A stretch of 64,000 nt of DNA, taken from Kibdelosporangium aridum (GTDB taxonomy: Bacteria; Actinomycetota; Actinomycetes; Mycobacteriales; Pseudonocardiaceae). The translations under genes and the position numbers were made by a program. Where the stretch lies: contig NZ_FWXV01000003.1 in NCBI RefSeq assembly GCF_900176515.1, forward strand, positions 744,001-808,000. Reading direction: 5' to 3'. Below the pieces are notes generated by a model that searched no databases, was not told the origin of the DNA, and saw nothing but the letters and a program-made list of their open reading frames with translations. Below are positions 36,836-44,490 of this stretch, in pieces (position 1 is the stretch's first letter; each line of letters begins with the position of its first letter).

Positions 36836-37888
36836 TCACCGCAAAACCACCGGCAACTCTTTCAGGCGGCTGCCACCGATTCCGCCGAGGACGATCTGCT
36901 GGAGCTCCTCGTACGGGACGGCCAAGCGGGCCGACGGGAAATCACGGCGCAGCACGGTTTCCACGCCCCGTAACTCCGCCTGCGCGAGTTGGGCGCCGAC
37001 GCAGAAATGTGGTCCTGCACCGAATGTCAGGCCGAGGCCGCCGATGTCGACCAGGATCGGTGCACGTTCGGGCAGGTGCATACCGGCGAGGTCGATCGGC
37101 TCCGCGGTGAAGCGCCATAAGCTGAAGGGCGCGGGCGGGTTTTGGCGTAACGTCTCCTCGACCGGGTCGCCATCCGATGTGCCTAGCGTGCGGGCGATGA
37201 CGAAGCCCAGGGCCGTATCTGTCGTCACCTGACTGGCGAAGATCAAGCCGAAGAGGTGGTAGCGCACCTCTTCCTCGGGCGTGTCGGGTGGCATGCGGTC
37301 CCTCAGTTCCGCGGCGATTCCTCCGTCCCGCGCTGTTGCGGCGACGTCCATCAAGGCCTGGATCGCGCCGAACTGGTCACCGGCGAACATCTGTCTGCAG
37401 CCATCGACCGCCCTGTCGACGTTCTCCCGCGGGATGGCCATCATGTCCAGCAGGACCGTCAGCGGATAGCGGGTCGTGAAGTCCGCCATCAGGTCGACGA
37501 CGCCCGAGTATGACGACAGCAGGTCACGAGCGAGCTCTTCGATTCGGTCTTGTTGTTCGCGAATCCTTTTGCCAGTGAGTAAAGGGGCTTGCGCGCGACG
37601 CAGTGCGGTATGAGCAGGGCCGTCCATTGTGGTCAACGAAGGGCGCTGCGCCGCCGTTGGTTCGAGGCCCGCCTTGAACGGGTCCCAGTCGAGGGGCGCC
37701 ATGGCCGGGTCTTTGACTATGCGCGGGTCGGACAGGACCTCTTTGGCCAGGTCTTCGTCGGTCACGATCCAGACAGGGCCGCCTGCGGGCGCATCCGCTA
37801 CGACAACCGGGCCTCCTTCTCTCAGCGCGGCGAAGACCGGGTTGGGCTCGGTCATGCCACGCACCGTCGAGGTAAAGGGATCAATCAT
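36836..37888 (-). CDS. short cytochrome P450
   Basis: 350 residues, against the usual 390-410. Oxygen-binding I helix LIFASQVTTDTALG, ExxR in VEETLRQNPP and heme-ligand loop FGAGPHFCVGAQLAQAEL are present. The stretch between PILVDIGG and LGLTFGAG is only a few residues, so the meander region normally 20-25 residues long is absent without a frame change. The protein may be a natural compact P450 or an inactive in-frame deletion. The product runs to a normal C-terminus. Divergent from MarR, with a 21-base palindrome between. No ferredoxin gene adjoins. Confidence 0.88.
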   Translation of the reverse strand: MIDPFTSTVRGMTEPNPVFAALREGGPVVVADAPAGGPVWIVTDEDLAKEVLSDPRIVKDPAMAPLDWDPFKAGLEPTAAQRPSLTTMDGPAHTALRRAQAPLLTGKRIREQQDRIEELARDLLSSYSGVVDLMADFTTRYPLTVLLDMMAIPRENVDRAVDGCRQMFAGDQFGAIQALMDVAATARDGGIAAELRDRMPPDTPEEEVRYHLFGLIFASQVTTDTALGFVIARTLGTSDGDPVEETLRQNPPAPFSLWRFTAEPIDLAGMHLPERAPILVDIGGLGLTFGAGPHFCVGAQLAQAELRGVETVLRRDFPSARLAVPYEELQQIVLGGIGGSRLKELPVVLR

Positions 37889-37910
37889 CTACTACAACCT
37901 TCCCCAGAAA

Positions 37911-37931
37911 GTAGCTTCACTGTGAAGTTAC
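37911..37931. promoter_or_regulatory. MarR operator: 21-bp near-perfect palindrome
   Basis: Arms GTAGCTTCAC (37911-37920) and GTGAAGTTAC (37922-37931) mirror each other around a central T except at one position pair. An outer pair, ACAACCT (37894-37900) and AGGTTGT (37946-37952), encloses it. It is centred between the divergent P450 and MarR starts. Confidence 0.75.
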
Positions 37932-37996
37932 CAGAGTGGCGATGTAGGTTGTCAACGCAGCAAGTGCTTGGTTGATGGTGGAGGTAGGGCAGCCAA

Positions 37997-38497
37997 GTGG
38001 CGATGACGCACGCCGGAAACCGGGAACCACTGCGGCCACACGCAGCGGACCGGGAGTTCAACGCGCACGCGCTCAGAATCCTCGACGGGCTACGGGGGTT
38101 CGGCGCGGACTACACCGAGATCACCCGCCGGTTCGCCGCGCACCTCGGTTTGCACTCGACGGACGCCGCCGCGCTCGTGGAGATCCTGTACGCGGAAGAC
38201 CAAGGGGAACCGTTGTCCCCCACCCAGTTGAGCGAGCGGCTGGCGCTCACGACCGGTGCGACCACCAACCTGTTGAACAGGCTTGAACGGCAAGGCCACA
38301 TCGAGCGGTCGCGTGAACACGTCGACAGGCGCAAGGTGACCATCCGCACCAGCGACCAGATCGAGGAACCCGCACGCGAGTTCTTCGGCGCGTTCAGCTC
38401 CCAGATGGAGGAACTGGTCAGCGCGTACGAGCCAGAAGAACTCGAGCGGTTCGAGGGGTTCCTGCTGGGACTACGCCGGATCCTCCGAGGACTCTGA
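37997..38497 (+). CDS. MarR-family transcriptional regulator
   Basis: 166 residues. Winged helix: LSPTQLSERLALTTGATTNLLNRLERQGHI and SREHVDRRKVTIR, the canonical DxRxxxx wing. Start GTG at 37997 (ribosome site GGAGGTAGGG upstream); ATG at 38003 is an alternative. Probably represses itself and the divergent P450 through the 37911-37931 palindrome. Confidence 0.92.
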   Translation: MAMTHAGNREPLRPHAADREFNAHALRILDGLRGFGADYTEITRRFAAHLGLHSTDAAALVEILYAEDQGEPLSPTQLSERLALTTGATTNLLNRLERQGHIERSREHVDRRKVTIRTSDQIEEPAREFFGAFSSQMEELVSAYEPEELERFEGFLLGLRRILRGL

Positions 38498-38701
38498 ACC
38501 CAGCGCGGCAGGGGCGACCCACACGAGGTGTGGCGTGAGGTTGGGGCCGCCGCGGACGTAGTTCAAGGCGTTGTCGGCCTCCGCGAGGGCGTAGTAATTG
38601 CGGCCGTCGGCCGAGACCATGTGGGCCTCGTCGTTGAACGACATGCCCCAGCTGATGACTGTGGGGTCACTGTCATCCTCAGTGGAGCATTCGACGGCCA
38701 T
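38471..38701 (-). CDS. hypothetical protein (76 aa), possibly truncated
   Basis: Reads MAVECSTEDDSDPTVISWG, MSFNDEAHMVSADGRNYYAL and YVRGGPNLTPHLVWVAPA, well-formed protein-like sequence with acidic bias. I do not recognise the family. The frame is open further upstream to 38935, but that part is antisense to the DUF5753 remnant and unlike protein, so the start is uncertain and the 5' end may have been lost in the same rearrangement. Overlaps the MarR stop by 27 bases. Confidence 0.5.
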   Translation of the reverse strand: MAVECSTEDDSDPTVISWGMSFNDEAHMVSADGRNYYALAEADNALNYVRGGPNLTPHLVWVAPAALGSESSEDPA

Positions 38702-39134
38702 GGCGCCGAAGTACCGAGCCTTCCTCAAGGCCTGGGATGAGGCCACATCCGCACGCACTCTTGAGCAGACAATGGTTCCTGGCCACTGCAGACACCGGCA
38801 TACCGCGCCCGGATGTATCAAGTGGCCACCAGGTTCATCGAGCCTTCCGATGTACCGCGCGACGAAGCATCTAAGGATCGTCCGGATCATCCCGTTCAGT
38901 GTGGGTGAGTACGAGATCATGACCGGTGCGGTCAACTGGCTCGGTTTTTCTGAGCCTGAGTACCCCGACGCGGTGTACCTGGAGTATCCAGGCGGGGGAG
39001 AATGGATCGAAAAGGCGAACGACGTTGCGAGGTTCGTCGGGTCGATCGACGACGCCTGGTCTCGGGCGCTGACGGTGGAGGAGTCAGCAGCGCTTGTCAG
39101 AGAGCAGGTGAAAACACTAGAGCGGGAACTGTGA
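38700..39134 (+). pseudogene. remnant of an XRE/DUF5753 regulator
   Basis: Pieces of the DUF5753 domain follow in different frames. First comes PKYRAFLKAWDEATSARTLE ending TMVPG. One frame over is LQTPAYRARMYQVATRFIEP with SDVPRDEA. After another shift near 38865 comes HLRIVRIIPFSVGEYEIM, then DAVYLEYPGGGEWIEK and SRALTVEESAALVREQVKTL. The N-terminal HTH and about 100 central residues are gone. Normally such a gene forms a two-gene unit with the DUF397 gene that follows here. Confidence 0.75.
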
Positions 39135-39301
39135 ACGAAAACCTGGAATGGCGCAAGAGCACCTACAGCGCACCGAACAACTCATGTGTGGAGTTAGCGG
39201 TCGGCCACGAGGTCGTCCTTGTCCGGGACAGCAAGGCCCCGGACTCTGGCGAGTTATCGTTCAGCCACGAGCAGTTCGCGGCCTTCCGTAGGTACCTCTA
39301 A
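39131..39301 (+). CDS. DUF397 protein
   Basis: 56 residues: WRKSTYSAPNNSCVELA, VVLVRDSKAPDSGELSF and EQFAAFRRYL, a complete DUF397 domain. GTG at 39131 overlaps the remnant upstream by GTGA. DUF397 genes usually accompany XRE-DUF5753 regulators and act as small antagonists in developmental regulation (BldB-like). Here the partner is decayed, leaving an orphan. Confidence 0.85.
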   Translation: MNENLEWRKSTYSAPNNSCVELAVGHEVVLVRDSKAPDSGELSFSHEQFAAFRRYL

Positions 39302-39453
39302 AGCATCCAGGCGATCGCTCCGCCGATCGCCAGCGCGGCCAGCAGACCCAGCAACACCGCGAACACCTTCGCTGTCTTCCACGCCGCGTACACGCCGCCG
39401 ACGAGGAATCCGGCCAGGATCATCAGGCCGATGATCGGCACTTCCTTCGGCAC
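39298..39453 (-). CDS. 51-residue membrane protein at the end of the hisDCB unit
   Basis: Two membrane segments: IIGLMILAGFLVGGVYAAW and VFAVLLGLLAALAIGGAIAW, with a lysine pair between. GTG at 39453 shares a base with the hisB stop (TAGTG), so translation is coupled. The stop overlaps the DUF397 stop on the other strand. Unknown function. Confidence 0.75.
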   Translation of the reverse strand: MPKEVPIIGLMILAGFLVGGVYAAWKTAKVFAVLLGLLAALAIGGAIAWML

Positions 39454-40052
39454 TACAGCACACCCTTCGTCGACGGGACCCCGCTCACCCTAGGGTCTGG
39501 TTCGACGGCGGCGCGCAGGGCCCTCGCCACAGCCTTGAACTGCGCCTCGGTGATGTGGTGCGGGTCCCGGCCGTGAATCACCCGGACGTGCAGTGCGATG
39601 CCCGCGTGGAATGCCAGCGAGTCGAACACGTGCCTGTTCAGCACGAACGGGTAGTTGTTGCCGATCGTGAAGGTGTTGAACTGCTCGGGCTCGCCGACGT
39701 GCACGCAGTACGGCCTGCCCGAGACGTCCACTGCGGCGTGCGCGAGGGTCTCGTCCATCGGGATCCAGGCGTCGCCGAAGCGGCGGATGCCCGCCTTGTC
39801 GCCGAGCGCTTCCCTGATCGCCTGGCCGAGCACGATGGCGACGTCTTCGACCGTGTGGTGCGCGTCGATTTCGACGTCCCCGGTCGCGCGGACCACCAGG
39901 TCGAAGGAGCCGTGCGCGCCGAATGCCGTCAACATGTGGTCGTAGAACGGCACTCCCGTGCCGATGTCGAGCTTGCCCGAGCCGTCCAGGTCGATCTCGA
40001 CGTGCACGGACGACTCTTTCGTTGTCCGTTCGATCTTCCCGATCCGGTTCAC
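39453..40052 (-). CDS. hisB: imidazoleglycerol-phosphate dehydratase
   Basis: 199 residues, monofunctional. Two metal-binding histidine motifs are present: FYDHML and DAHHTVED in the first half, YPFVLNRHVFDSLAFHAG and HHITEAQFKA in the second. Dehydrates IGP to imidazole-acetol phosphate. Start overlaps the hisC stop by 4 bases. Confidence 0.96.
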   Translation of the reverse strand: MNRIGKIERTTKESSVHVEIDLDGSGKLDIGTGVPFYDHMLTAFGAHGSFDLVVRATGDVEIDAHHTVEDVAIVLGQAIREALGDKAGIRRFGDAWIPMDETLAHAAVDVSGRPYCVHVGEPEQFNTFTIGNNYPFVLNRHVFDSLAFHAGIALHVRVIHGRDPHHITEAQFKAVARALRAAVEPDPRVSGVPSTKGVL

Positions 40053-41134
40053 GCGATGATCTCCTTACTGGCGGCCAGGAATGCGTCGTTCTCATCCGGT
40101 GTGCCGATGGTGACCCGCAGGTGGCCGGGGATGCCGACATCCCGGATCAGCACGCCGCGGTCCAAGTAGGACTGCCATGCACCGGACTCGAATGGTCCGA
40201 AGAGGACGAAGTTGGCGTCGCTCGGCACCGGCGAATACCCCATTCCGGCAAGGGCTTCGACGACGCGGTCACGTTCGGCGGCGAGCTTGGCGACCGACGC
40301 CAGGGTGGCATCGGCGTGCCGCAGCGCTGCCCGCGCGGCGGCCTGGGTGAGCAGCGAAAGGTGGTACGGCAAGCGAACCAGCTGCAACGCGTCGACAACA
40401 GCCGACGCGGCGATCATGTAACCGAGTCGGCCGCCCGCGAACGCGAACGCCTTGCTCATGGTCCGGCACACGACCATCTTGTGGCCGTAGTCGTCCAAAA
40501 GCGACACTGCACTCGGCTGGGACGAGAACTCGGCGTAGGCCTCGTCGACCACCACGATCCCGGGCGCCGCCTCGATGAGGACCCGAAGGTCCTCGAGCGG
40601 TACCGATTGCCCGGTCGGGTTGTTCGGGCTGGTCACGAACGTGAGGTCGGGCTTCTTCGCGCTCACGATGTCCGCCGCTTGCGCGACGTCCAGCGAGAAG
40701 TCCTCGCGACGTGGCGCGGGCACCCACTCGGTCTTGGTGCCCGCCGAGATGATCGGGTGCATCGAGTACGACGGCTCGAAACCGATCGCGATCCGCCCGG
40801 GACCGCCGAACGCCTGCAGGATCTGCTGCAGGATCTCGTTGGATCCGTTGGCAGCCCACAGGTTCTCGTATGTCACCGGGTATCCGGTGCTCTTCGAGAT
40901 GTACGCGGCCAAATCCTCCCGCAGTGCCACGGCATCCCGGTCGGGGTAACGGTGCAACTGCCGTGCGACCTCTTCGACCGAGGCAGTCACGTCGGCCACG
41001 AGCTCGGGCGGCGGCGGGTATGGGTTTTCGTTGGTGTTCAAGCGAACCGCTACATCCAGCTGCGGCGCACCGTAGGGCGTGCGGCCGCGTAGATCCTCGC
41101 GCAGCGGCAAGTCTTCCAGCTTGACGTCTTTCAT
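40049..41134 (-). CDS. hisC: histidinol-phosphate aminotransferase
   Basis: 361 residues, class-I/II PLP aminotransferase. NENPYPPPPEL at the N-terminus, TSPNNPTGQSV, VVVDEAYAEF and the PLP lysine in RTMSKAFAFAGGRLGY are intact. ATGA overlap with hisD. Confidence 0.96.
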   Translation of the reverse strand: MKDVKLEDLPLREDLRGRTPYGAPQLDVAVRLNTNENPYPPPPELVADVTASVEEVARQLHRYPDRDAVALREDLAAYISKSTGYPVTYENLWAANGSNEILQQILQAFGGPGRIAIGFEPSYSMHPIISAGTKTEWVPAPRREDFSLDVAQAADIVSAKKPDLTFVTSPNNPTGQSVPLEDLRVLIEAAPGIVVVDEAYAEFSSQPSAVSLLDDYGHKMVVCRTMSKAFAFAGGRLGYMIAASAVVDALQLVRLPYHLSLLTQAAARAALRHADATLASVAKLAAERDRVVEALAGMGYSPVPSDANFVLFGPFESGAWQSYLDRGVLIRDVGIPGHLRVTIGTPDENDAFLAASKEIIA

Positions 41135-42465
41135 CGTTTCTCGAATCTACCCAGATCGAATCGCACTGCGACGGCTTGGCCGTGCGCGGGCAGGTCTTCG
41201 GCGTTGGCGAGCGCGATCACCTTGTCGGCGACCTCGCGCAGGGCATCCGCGGAGTAGTCCACGACATGGATGCCCTTCAGGAACGTCTGCACTGACAAGC
41301 CGGAAGAATGTCGCGCGCAGCCACCCGTCGGCAGCACGTGGTTCGAGCCCGCACAGTAATCACCAAGGGACACCGGCGAATACGCGCCGATGAAGATCGC
41401 GCCCGCGCTGCGGACCCGCGCGGCGACTTCTTGGGCGTTCGCTGTCTGGATTTCCAGGTGCTCGGCCGCGTACGCGTCGACGACCTTGACTCCTGTATCC
41501 ACATCGGACACCAGGACACAGCCGGACTGCTTGCCGGACAAGGCAGTGGTCACGCGCTCGTCGTGCTTGGTCGCTTGGACCTGACGGCGGAGTTCCACGT
41601 CCACCTGGTCGGCGAGTTCTTCCGACGTGGTCACCAGCACGCTCGCGGCCAGGGTGTCGTGCTCGGCCTGGCTGATCAGGTCGGCCGCCACGTGCACCGG
41701 GTCGGCGGTCTCGTCGGCCAGGATCGCGATCTCGGTCGGGCCCGCCTCGGAGTCGATCCCGATCAAGCCTCGGAGCAAGCGCTTGGCCGCGGTCAGGTAG
41801 ATGTTGCCCGGCCCGGTCACCATGTCCACCGGCGCGAGCTCGGCGCCATCGGTGTCCGTGCCGCCGTACGCCAGCAACGCGACCGCCTGTGCACCACCGA
41901 CGGCCCAGACCTCGTCAACTTCGAGCAACGCGCAGGCCGCGAGCACGGTCGGGTGCGGCAGGCCGCCGAAGTCCTTCTGGGGCGGCGAGCAGACCACGAG
42001 CGACTCGACACCGGCGGTCTGCGCCGGGACGACGTTCATGACCACACTGGACGGATAGACCGCCAGGCCACCGGGTGCGTACAGGCCTACTCGCTGTACC
42101 GGAACCCAACGCTCCGTGACCGTCCCGCCGGGGACGACCTGGGTTGTGGTGTCCGTTCGGCGCTGGTCGGCGTGCACCAGCCGGGCGCGCTTGATCGTCT
42201 CCTGCAACGCTTCCCGGACCTTGGGGTCCAGTTCGCGTTCGGCCTTGGCCAATTCCCCGGCCGGGACCCGCACTGTCGCCGGGCGCACGCCGTCGAACTG
42301 CTCGGTGAACTCCATGACCGCTTCGACACCACGATGGTGGACTGCCTCGACCATCGGACGGACGCGGTCAAGCACCACGTCCACATCCGTCTCAGCCCTT
42401 GGGAGGGCAGCCCGCAGTTCGGCGGGCGACGGCACACGGCCACGCAGATCGATGCGGCTGAGCAT
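41131..42465 (-). CDS. hisD: histidinol dehydrogenase
   Basis: 444 residues, NAD- and zinc-dependent four-electron oxidation of histidinol to histidine. YAPGGLAVYPSSVVMN, GPGNIYLTAAKR and CAGSNHVLPTGGCARHSSG (signature and zinc region) are present. Only 3 bases separate it from the upstream aaRS-like gene, so both are probably on one transcript. Confidence 0.97.
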   Translation of the reverse strand: MLSRIDLRGRVPSPAELRAALPRAETDVDVVLDRVRPMVEAVHHRGVEAVMEFTEQFDGVRPATVRVPAGELAKAERELDPKVREALQETIKRARLVHADQRRTDTTTQVVPGGTVTERWVPVQRVGLYAPGGLAVYPSSVVMNVVPAQTAGVESLVVCSPPQKDFGGLPHPTVLAACALLEVDEVWAVGGAQAVALLAYGGTDTDGAELAPVDMVTGPGNIYLTAAKRLLRGLIGIDSEAGPTEIAILADETADPVHVAADLISQAEHDTLAASVLVTTSEELADQVDVELRRQVQATKHDERVTTALSGKQSGCVLVSDVDTGVKVVDAYAAEHLEIQTANAQEVAARVRSAGAIFIGAYSPVSLGDYCAGSNHVLPTGGCARHSSGLSVQTFLKGIHVVDYSADALREVADKVIALANAEDLPAHGQAVAVRFDLGRFEKR

Positions 42466-42468
42466 GGC

Positions 42469-43380
42469 TCAAGGGTAAAGGTCGGCTCGTCGTGGGCCGA
42501 ACTTGGCGTGCATCAGGTCAAGGCCGAGACCGCCGGTCAGCAGGCGCTCCTTGGCGTTGCCGAGCAGCTGGCGGGTCCACGTGGTGAAACCGCCGTCCGC
42601 CAAGGAGATGCCGCCGGCTTTCAGCTCGAAACAGGCGTCGACGTAGTACTCGCGTCCCTTCGCTCGTTCATCATCGAAATCGACTTTGACCTGGGGAAAC
42701 GCTTGCCTGAGTGGATCAAGGACCCGGCTTTGCAGAGTTGCTCGCCGGGTCTCGTCCAGCACGGTGATGTCCGCTTGGACGTCCTGGAGGTGGCCAAGCA
42801 GCGTGATCATAGCGCTGAGCTGGGTGAACAGGCTGTTCGTCTCGAACAGGAACGACCCTTCGTCCCGGCCCGCGATGGTCAACGCGAGCAACCGGAAGTG
42901 TGACGACCATCCCTCAGGAAAGGGCTGCGCGCGGACCATCCTGTGAGACGCGCACAGCCTTACCTGCTGCCGTCCGTGCCTTCGGACGGCCGACTCCAAG
43001 GCCAGGGTGTTGGTCGAGTCGGCCATCACCTCGGTGCCCCGAGCGGTGGTGACCACTCGGTTCTGGCCGGTTCCCGACAGCACGCTGACCGTGCCAAGTG
43101 GACTCACCGGGGACAGTTCGACCGGCGTGTACCCCTTCTCCCGCAAGGTCTTGTAGGCGAAGAGGTCGTATTCGGCGTGCACTTCCGGATCCACAGTGGC
43201 CGCGTGGGTGAAGCGATCGCGCTTGTACTGCTTGAGAACCTGCGCGGGTGAGAGTTTGGCGGCCTGCCGCCGATGGACTTCGAGCAGCAGAGAGCGGAGG
43301 TCGGCCGGTGCCAGGTCGGCGAGCAGACCGGTGAGACCAGCAACCCCAGTTGTCCGTTCGATCCGGTCGATGAGTGTCAC
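42469..43380 (-). CDS. uncharacterised protein upstream of hisD, class-II aaRS/HisZ-like pattern
   Basis: 303 residues. No family was firmly recognised, but the order of motifs resembles a class-II aminoacyl-tRNA-synthetase catalytic domain. A motif-1-like stretch is TLREKGYTPVELSPVSPLG, a motif-2-like stretch RLCASHRMVRAQPF with SSHFRLLALTIAG, and a motif-3-like stretch GGLGLDLMHAKFG. The normal motif-3 arginine is absent, so synthetase activity is unlikely. It lies 3 bases upstream of hisD. A HisZ-like regulatory role in histidine synthesis would fit the position, though actinobacterial HisG is normally the long form that does not need HisZ. Confidence 0.6.
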   Translation of the reverse strand: MTLIDRIERTTGVAGLTGLLADLAPADLRSLLLEVHRRQAAKLSPAQVLKQYKRDRFTHAATVDPEVHAEYDLFAYKTLREKGYTPVELSPVSPLGTVSVLSGTGQNRVVTTARGTEVMADSTNTLALESAVRRHGRQQVRLCASHRMVRAQPFPEGWSSHFRLLALTIAGRDEGSFLFETNSLFTQLSAMITLLGHLQDVQADITVLDETRRATLQSRVLDPLRQAFPQVKVDFDDERAKGREYYVDACFELKAGGISLADGGFTTWTRQLLGNAKERLLTGGLGLDLMHAKFGPRRADLYP

Positions 43381-43469
43381 CGCAGTGACGGTGCCACATC
43401 AACCCGCAGGTCGCTCGGCATTTTTTGGGCCGGACAGGATATTCGCCCGGGCGAGAGTGTCAGACCCTT

Positions 43470-43501
43470 GCGGTAACGTGAAAATCAGGGGGTCCCCCTG
43501 G
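43470..43501. repeat. hairpin repeat, copy 1
   Basis: A 32-base element, GCGGTAACGTGAAAATC followed by the self-complementary CAGGGGGTCCCCCTG and a G. Read on the minus strand it is a GC stem followed by ATTTTC, terminator-like. It matches copy 2 about 100 bases downstream. The 240-base gap 43381-43620 otherwise holds the expected his promoter region. Confidence 0.6.
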
Positions 43502-43571
43502 GGAATTGCTGTTGCGATGGCGATCGCCCTGGCCAGGCTTGGCGATCATGAGCCGGAACTGTCGCACCCCA

Positions 43572-43602
43572 GCGGTACCGTAGAAATCAGGGGCTCCCCT
43601 GG
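43572..43602. repeat. hairpin repeat, copy 2
   Basis: A 31-base element, GCGGTACCGTAGAAATC followed by CAGGGGCTCCCCTG and a G, matching copy 1 with a few changes; both arms of the stem shortened together from five to four G/C. It lies 19 bases beyond the stop of the SRPBCC gene, so on the minus strand it may be that operon's terminator. The paired change in both arms argues for selection on RNA structure. Confidence 0.6.
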
Positions 43603-43620
43603 ATGGCGGGATTTGTCGGG

Positions 43621-44136
43621 TCAGTGCCGCTGCGTCGTGTGCTCGGTGACGAGGTCGTTGTAGTACTGCTCTTGGGCCGGGTAGTAGTCGTTGAAGTCTG
43701 GCAGCGGCTTGTCTTCGCGTGCGGCGATCAGCATGTCCAGGTAGTACTCCCAGCCTGGGCCGGTGCTGCCGATCGCATCAGTGCGCTCGACGTGCTGGAT
43801 CAGGTCGAGTTGGGTGACACCCGCGGCTTCGGCGAGCACCACCTCCATCCGCCAGACGCCGGCTTCGTCCGCGGTCGAAACGGCCAGGCGCGTGGGCGCT
43901 TCGCAGGCGTCGATGTGCATGTCCGACCAAGGCTGGCCTTCTTCGTGGACCAACTGCACCTTGATCGTGTTCCCCGCACCCGCCTGGCCTTCCCACGGGC
44001 CGAACCAGCGAGTCGTGCGCGACGACTCCGTCAAACTCGCCCAGACGTCCTCGATGGGCGCACGCAGTGTCCTGGTCAGGACCAGGTCGTATCCCTTATC
44101 CGTCGGAACCAGTTTTCCGGTCGGGATGGGCTTCAT
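43621..44136 (-). CDS. SRPBCC/AHSA1-family protein
   Basis: 171 residues with the activator-of-Hsp90-homology fold: DLVLTRTLRAPIEDVWASLT, RTTRWFGPWEGQAG and GPGWEYYLDMLIAARE. Such proteins bind hydrophobic ligands; many are paired with ArsR regulators, as here. Its ATG at 44136 lies inside the ArsR gene (41-base overlap). Function beyond this is unknown. Confidence 0.88.
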   Translation of the reverse strand: MKPIPTGKLVPTDKGYDLVLTRTLRAPIEDVWASLTESSRTTRWFGPWEGQAGAGNTIKVQLVHEEGQPWSDMHIDACEAPTRLAVSTADEAGVWRMEVVLAEAAGVTQLDLIQHVERTDAIGSTGPGWEYYLDMLIAAREDKPLPDFNDYYPAQEQYYNDLVTEHTTQRH

Positions 44137-44464
44137 GCTCTTTTCTCCGTTCGCGTCGGGTCCGGTAGACCTCGGTCTCCAGTGCGTCGAGATGCTGCTC
44201 CCAGGTGGGACCGGCAAGCGAGGAGAGCCATGCCGTGAGCTCGTCGAAAGCAGCCAGGTCCAGTGCGTAGACCCGTTGGCGGCCAACAGTTTCGTCACGT
44301 ACCAGGCCGCTCTCCCGCAGGACGCGCAGGTGACGGCTGATCGCTGGTCGGGTGATCGCGAACCGGTTCGCGATCTCACCGGCCGGCAACGGCCCGGCGC
44401 GCAGCAGTTCGAGGATTTCCCTGCGCACCGGATCCGCGATCGCGCCAGCGATGAGGTCCAACAC
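44096..44464 (-). CDS. ArsR-family transcriptional regulator
   Basis: 122 residues. Winged helix ADPVRREILELLRAGPLPAG, NRFAITRPAISRHLRVLRESGLV and VGRQRVYAL; no metal-binding cysteines, so not a metal sensor. Start GTG at 44464, 10 bases from a perfect inverted repeat; the transcript is probably leaderless or nearly so. Co-transcribed with the SRPBCC gene. Confidence 0.92.
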   Translation of the reverse strand: MLDLIAGAIADPVRREILELLRAGPLPAGEIANRFAITRPAISRHLRVLRESGLVRDETVGRQRVYALDLAAFDELTAWLSSLAGPTWEQHLDALETEVYRTRRERRKEHEAHPDRKTGSDG

Positions 44465-44474
44465 GGGCTAAAGC

Positions 44475-44490
44475 GTAACCAGTAGGTTAC
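44475..44490. promoter_or_regulatory. ArsR operator: GTAACC-N4-GGTTAC
   Basis: GTAACC (44475-44480) and GGTTAC (44485-44490) are perfect arms with the spacer AGTA. The site is 10 bases before the ArsR start and overlaps the stop of the aminotransferase gene, so repressor binding would block the ArsR-SRPBCC promoter directly. Confidence 0.75.

Noticed and set aside
41308..42903. Plus-strand 531-codon open frame opposite hisD
   Set aside because: Antisense shadow rich in His/Arg/Gly; hisD on the other strand is complete.
43196..43663. Small plus-strand gene over the hairpin repeats
   Set aside because: The frame runs through the repeats and antisense to two genes, and no ribosome site or conserved pattern was seen.
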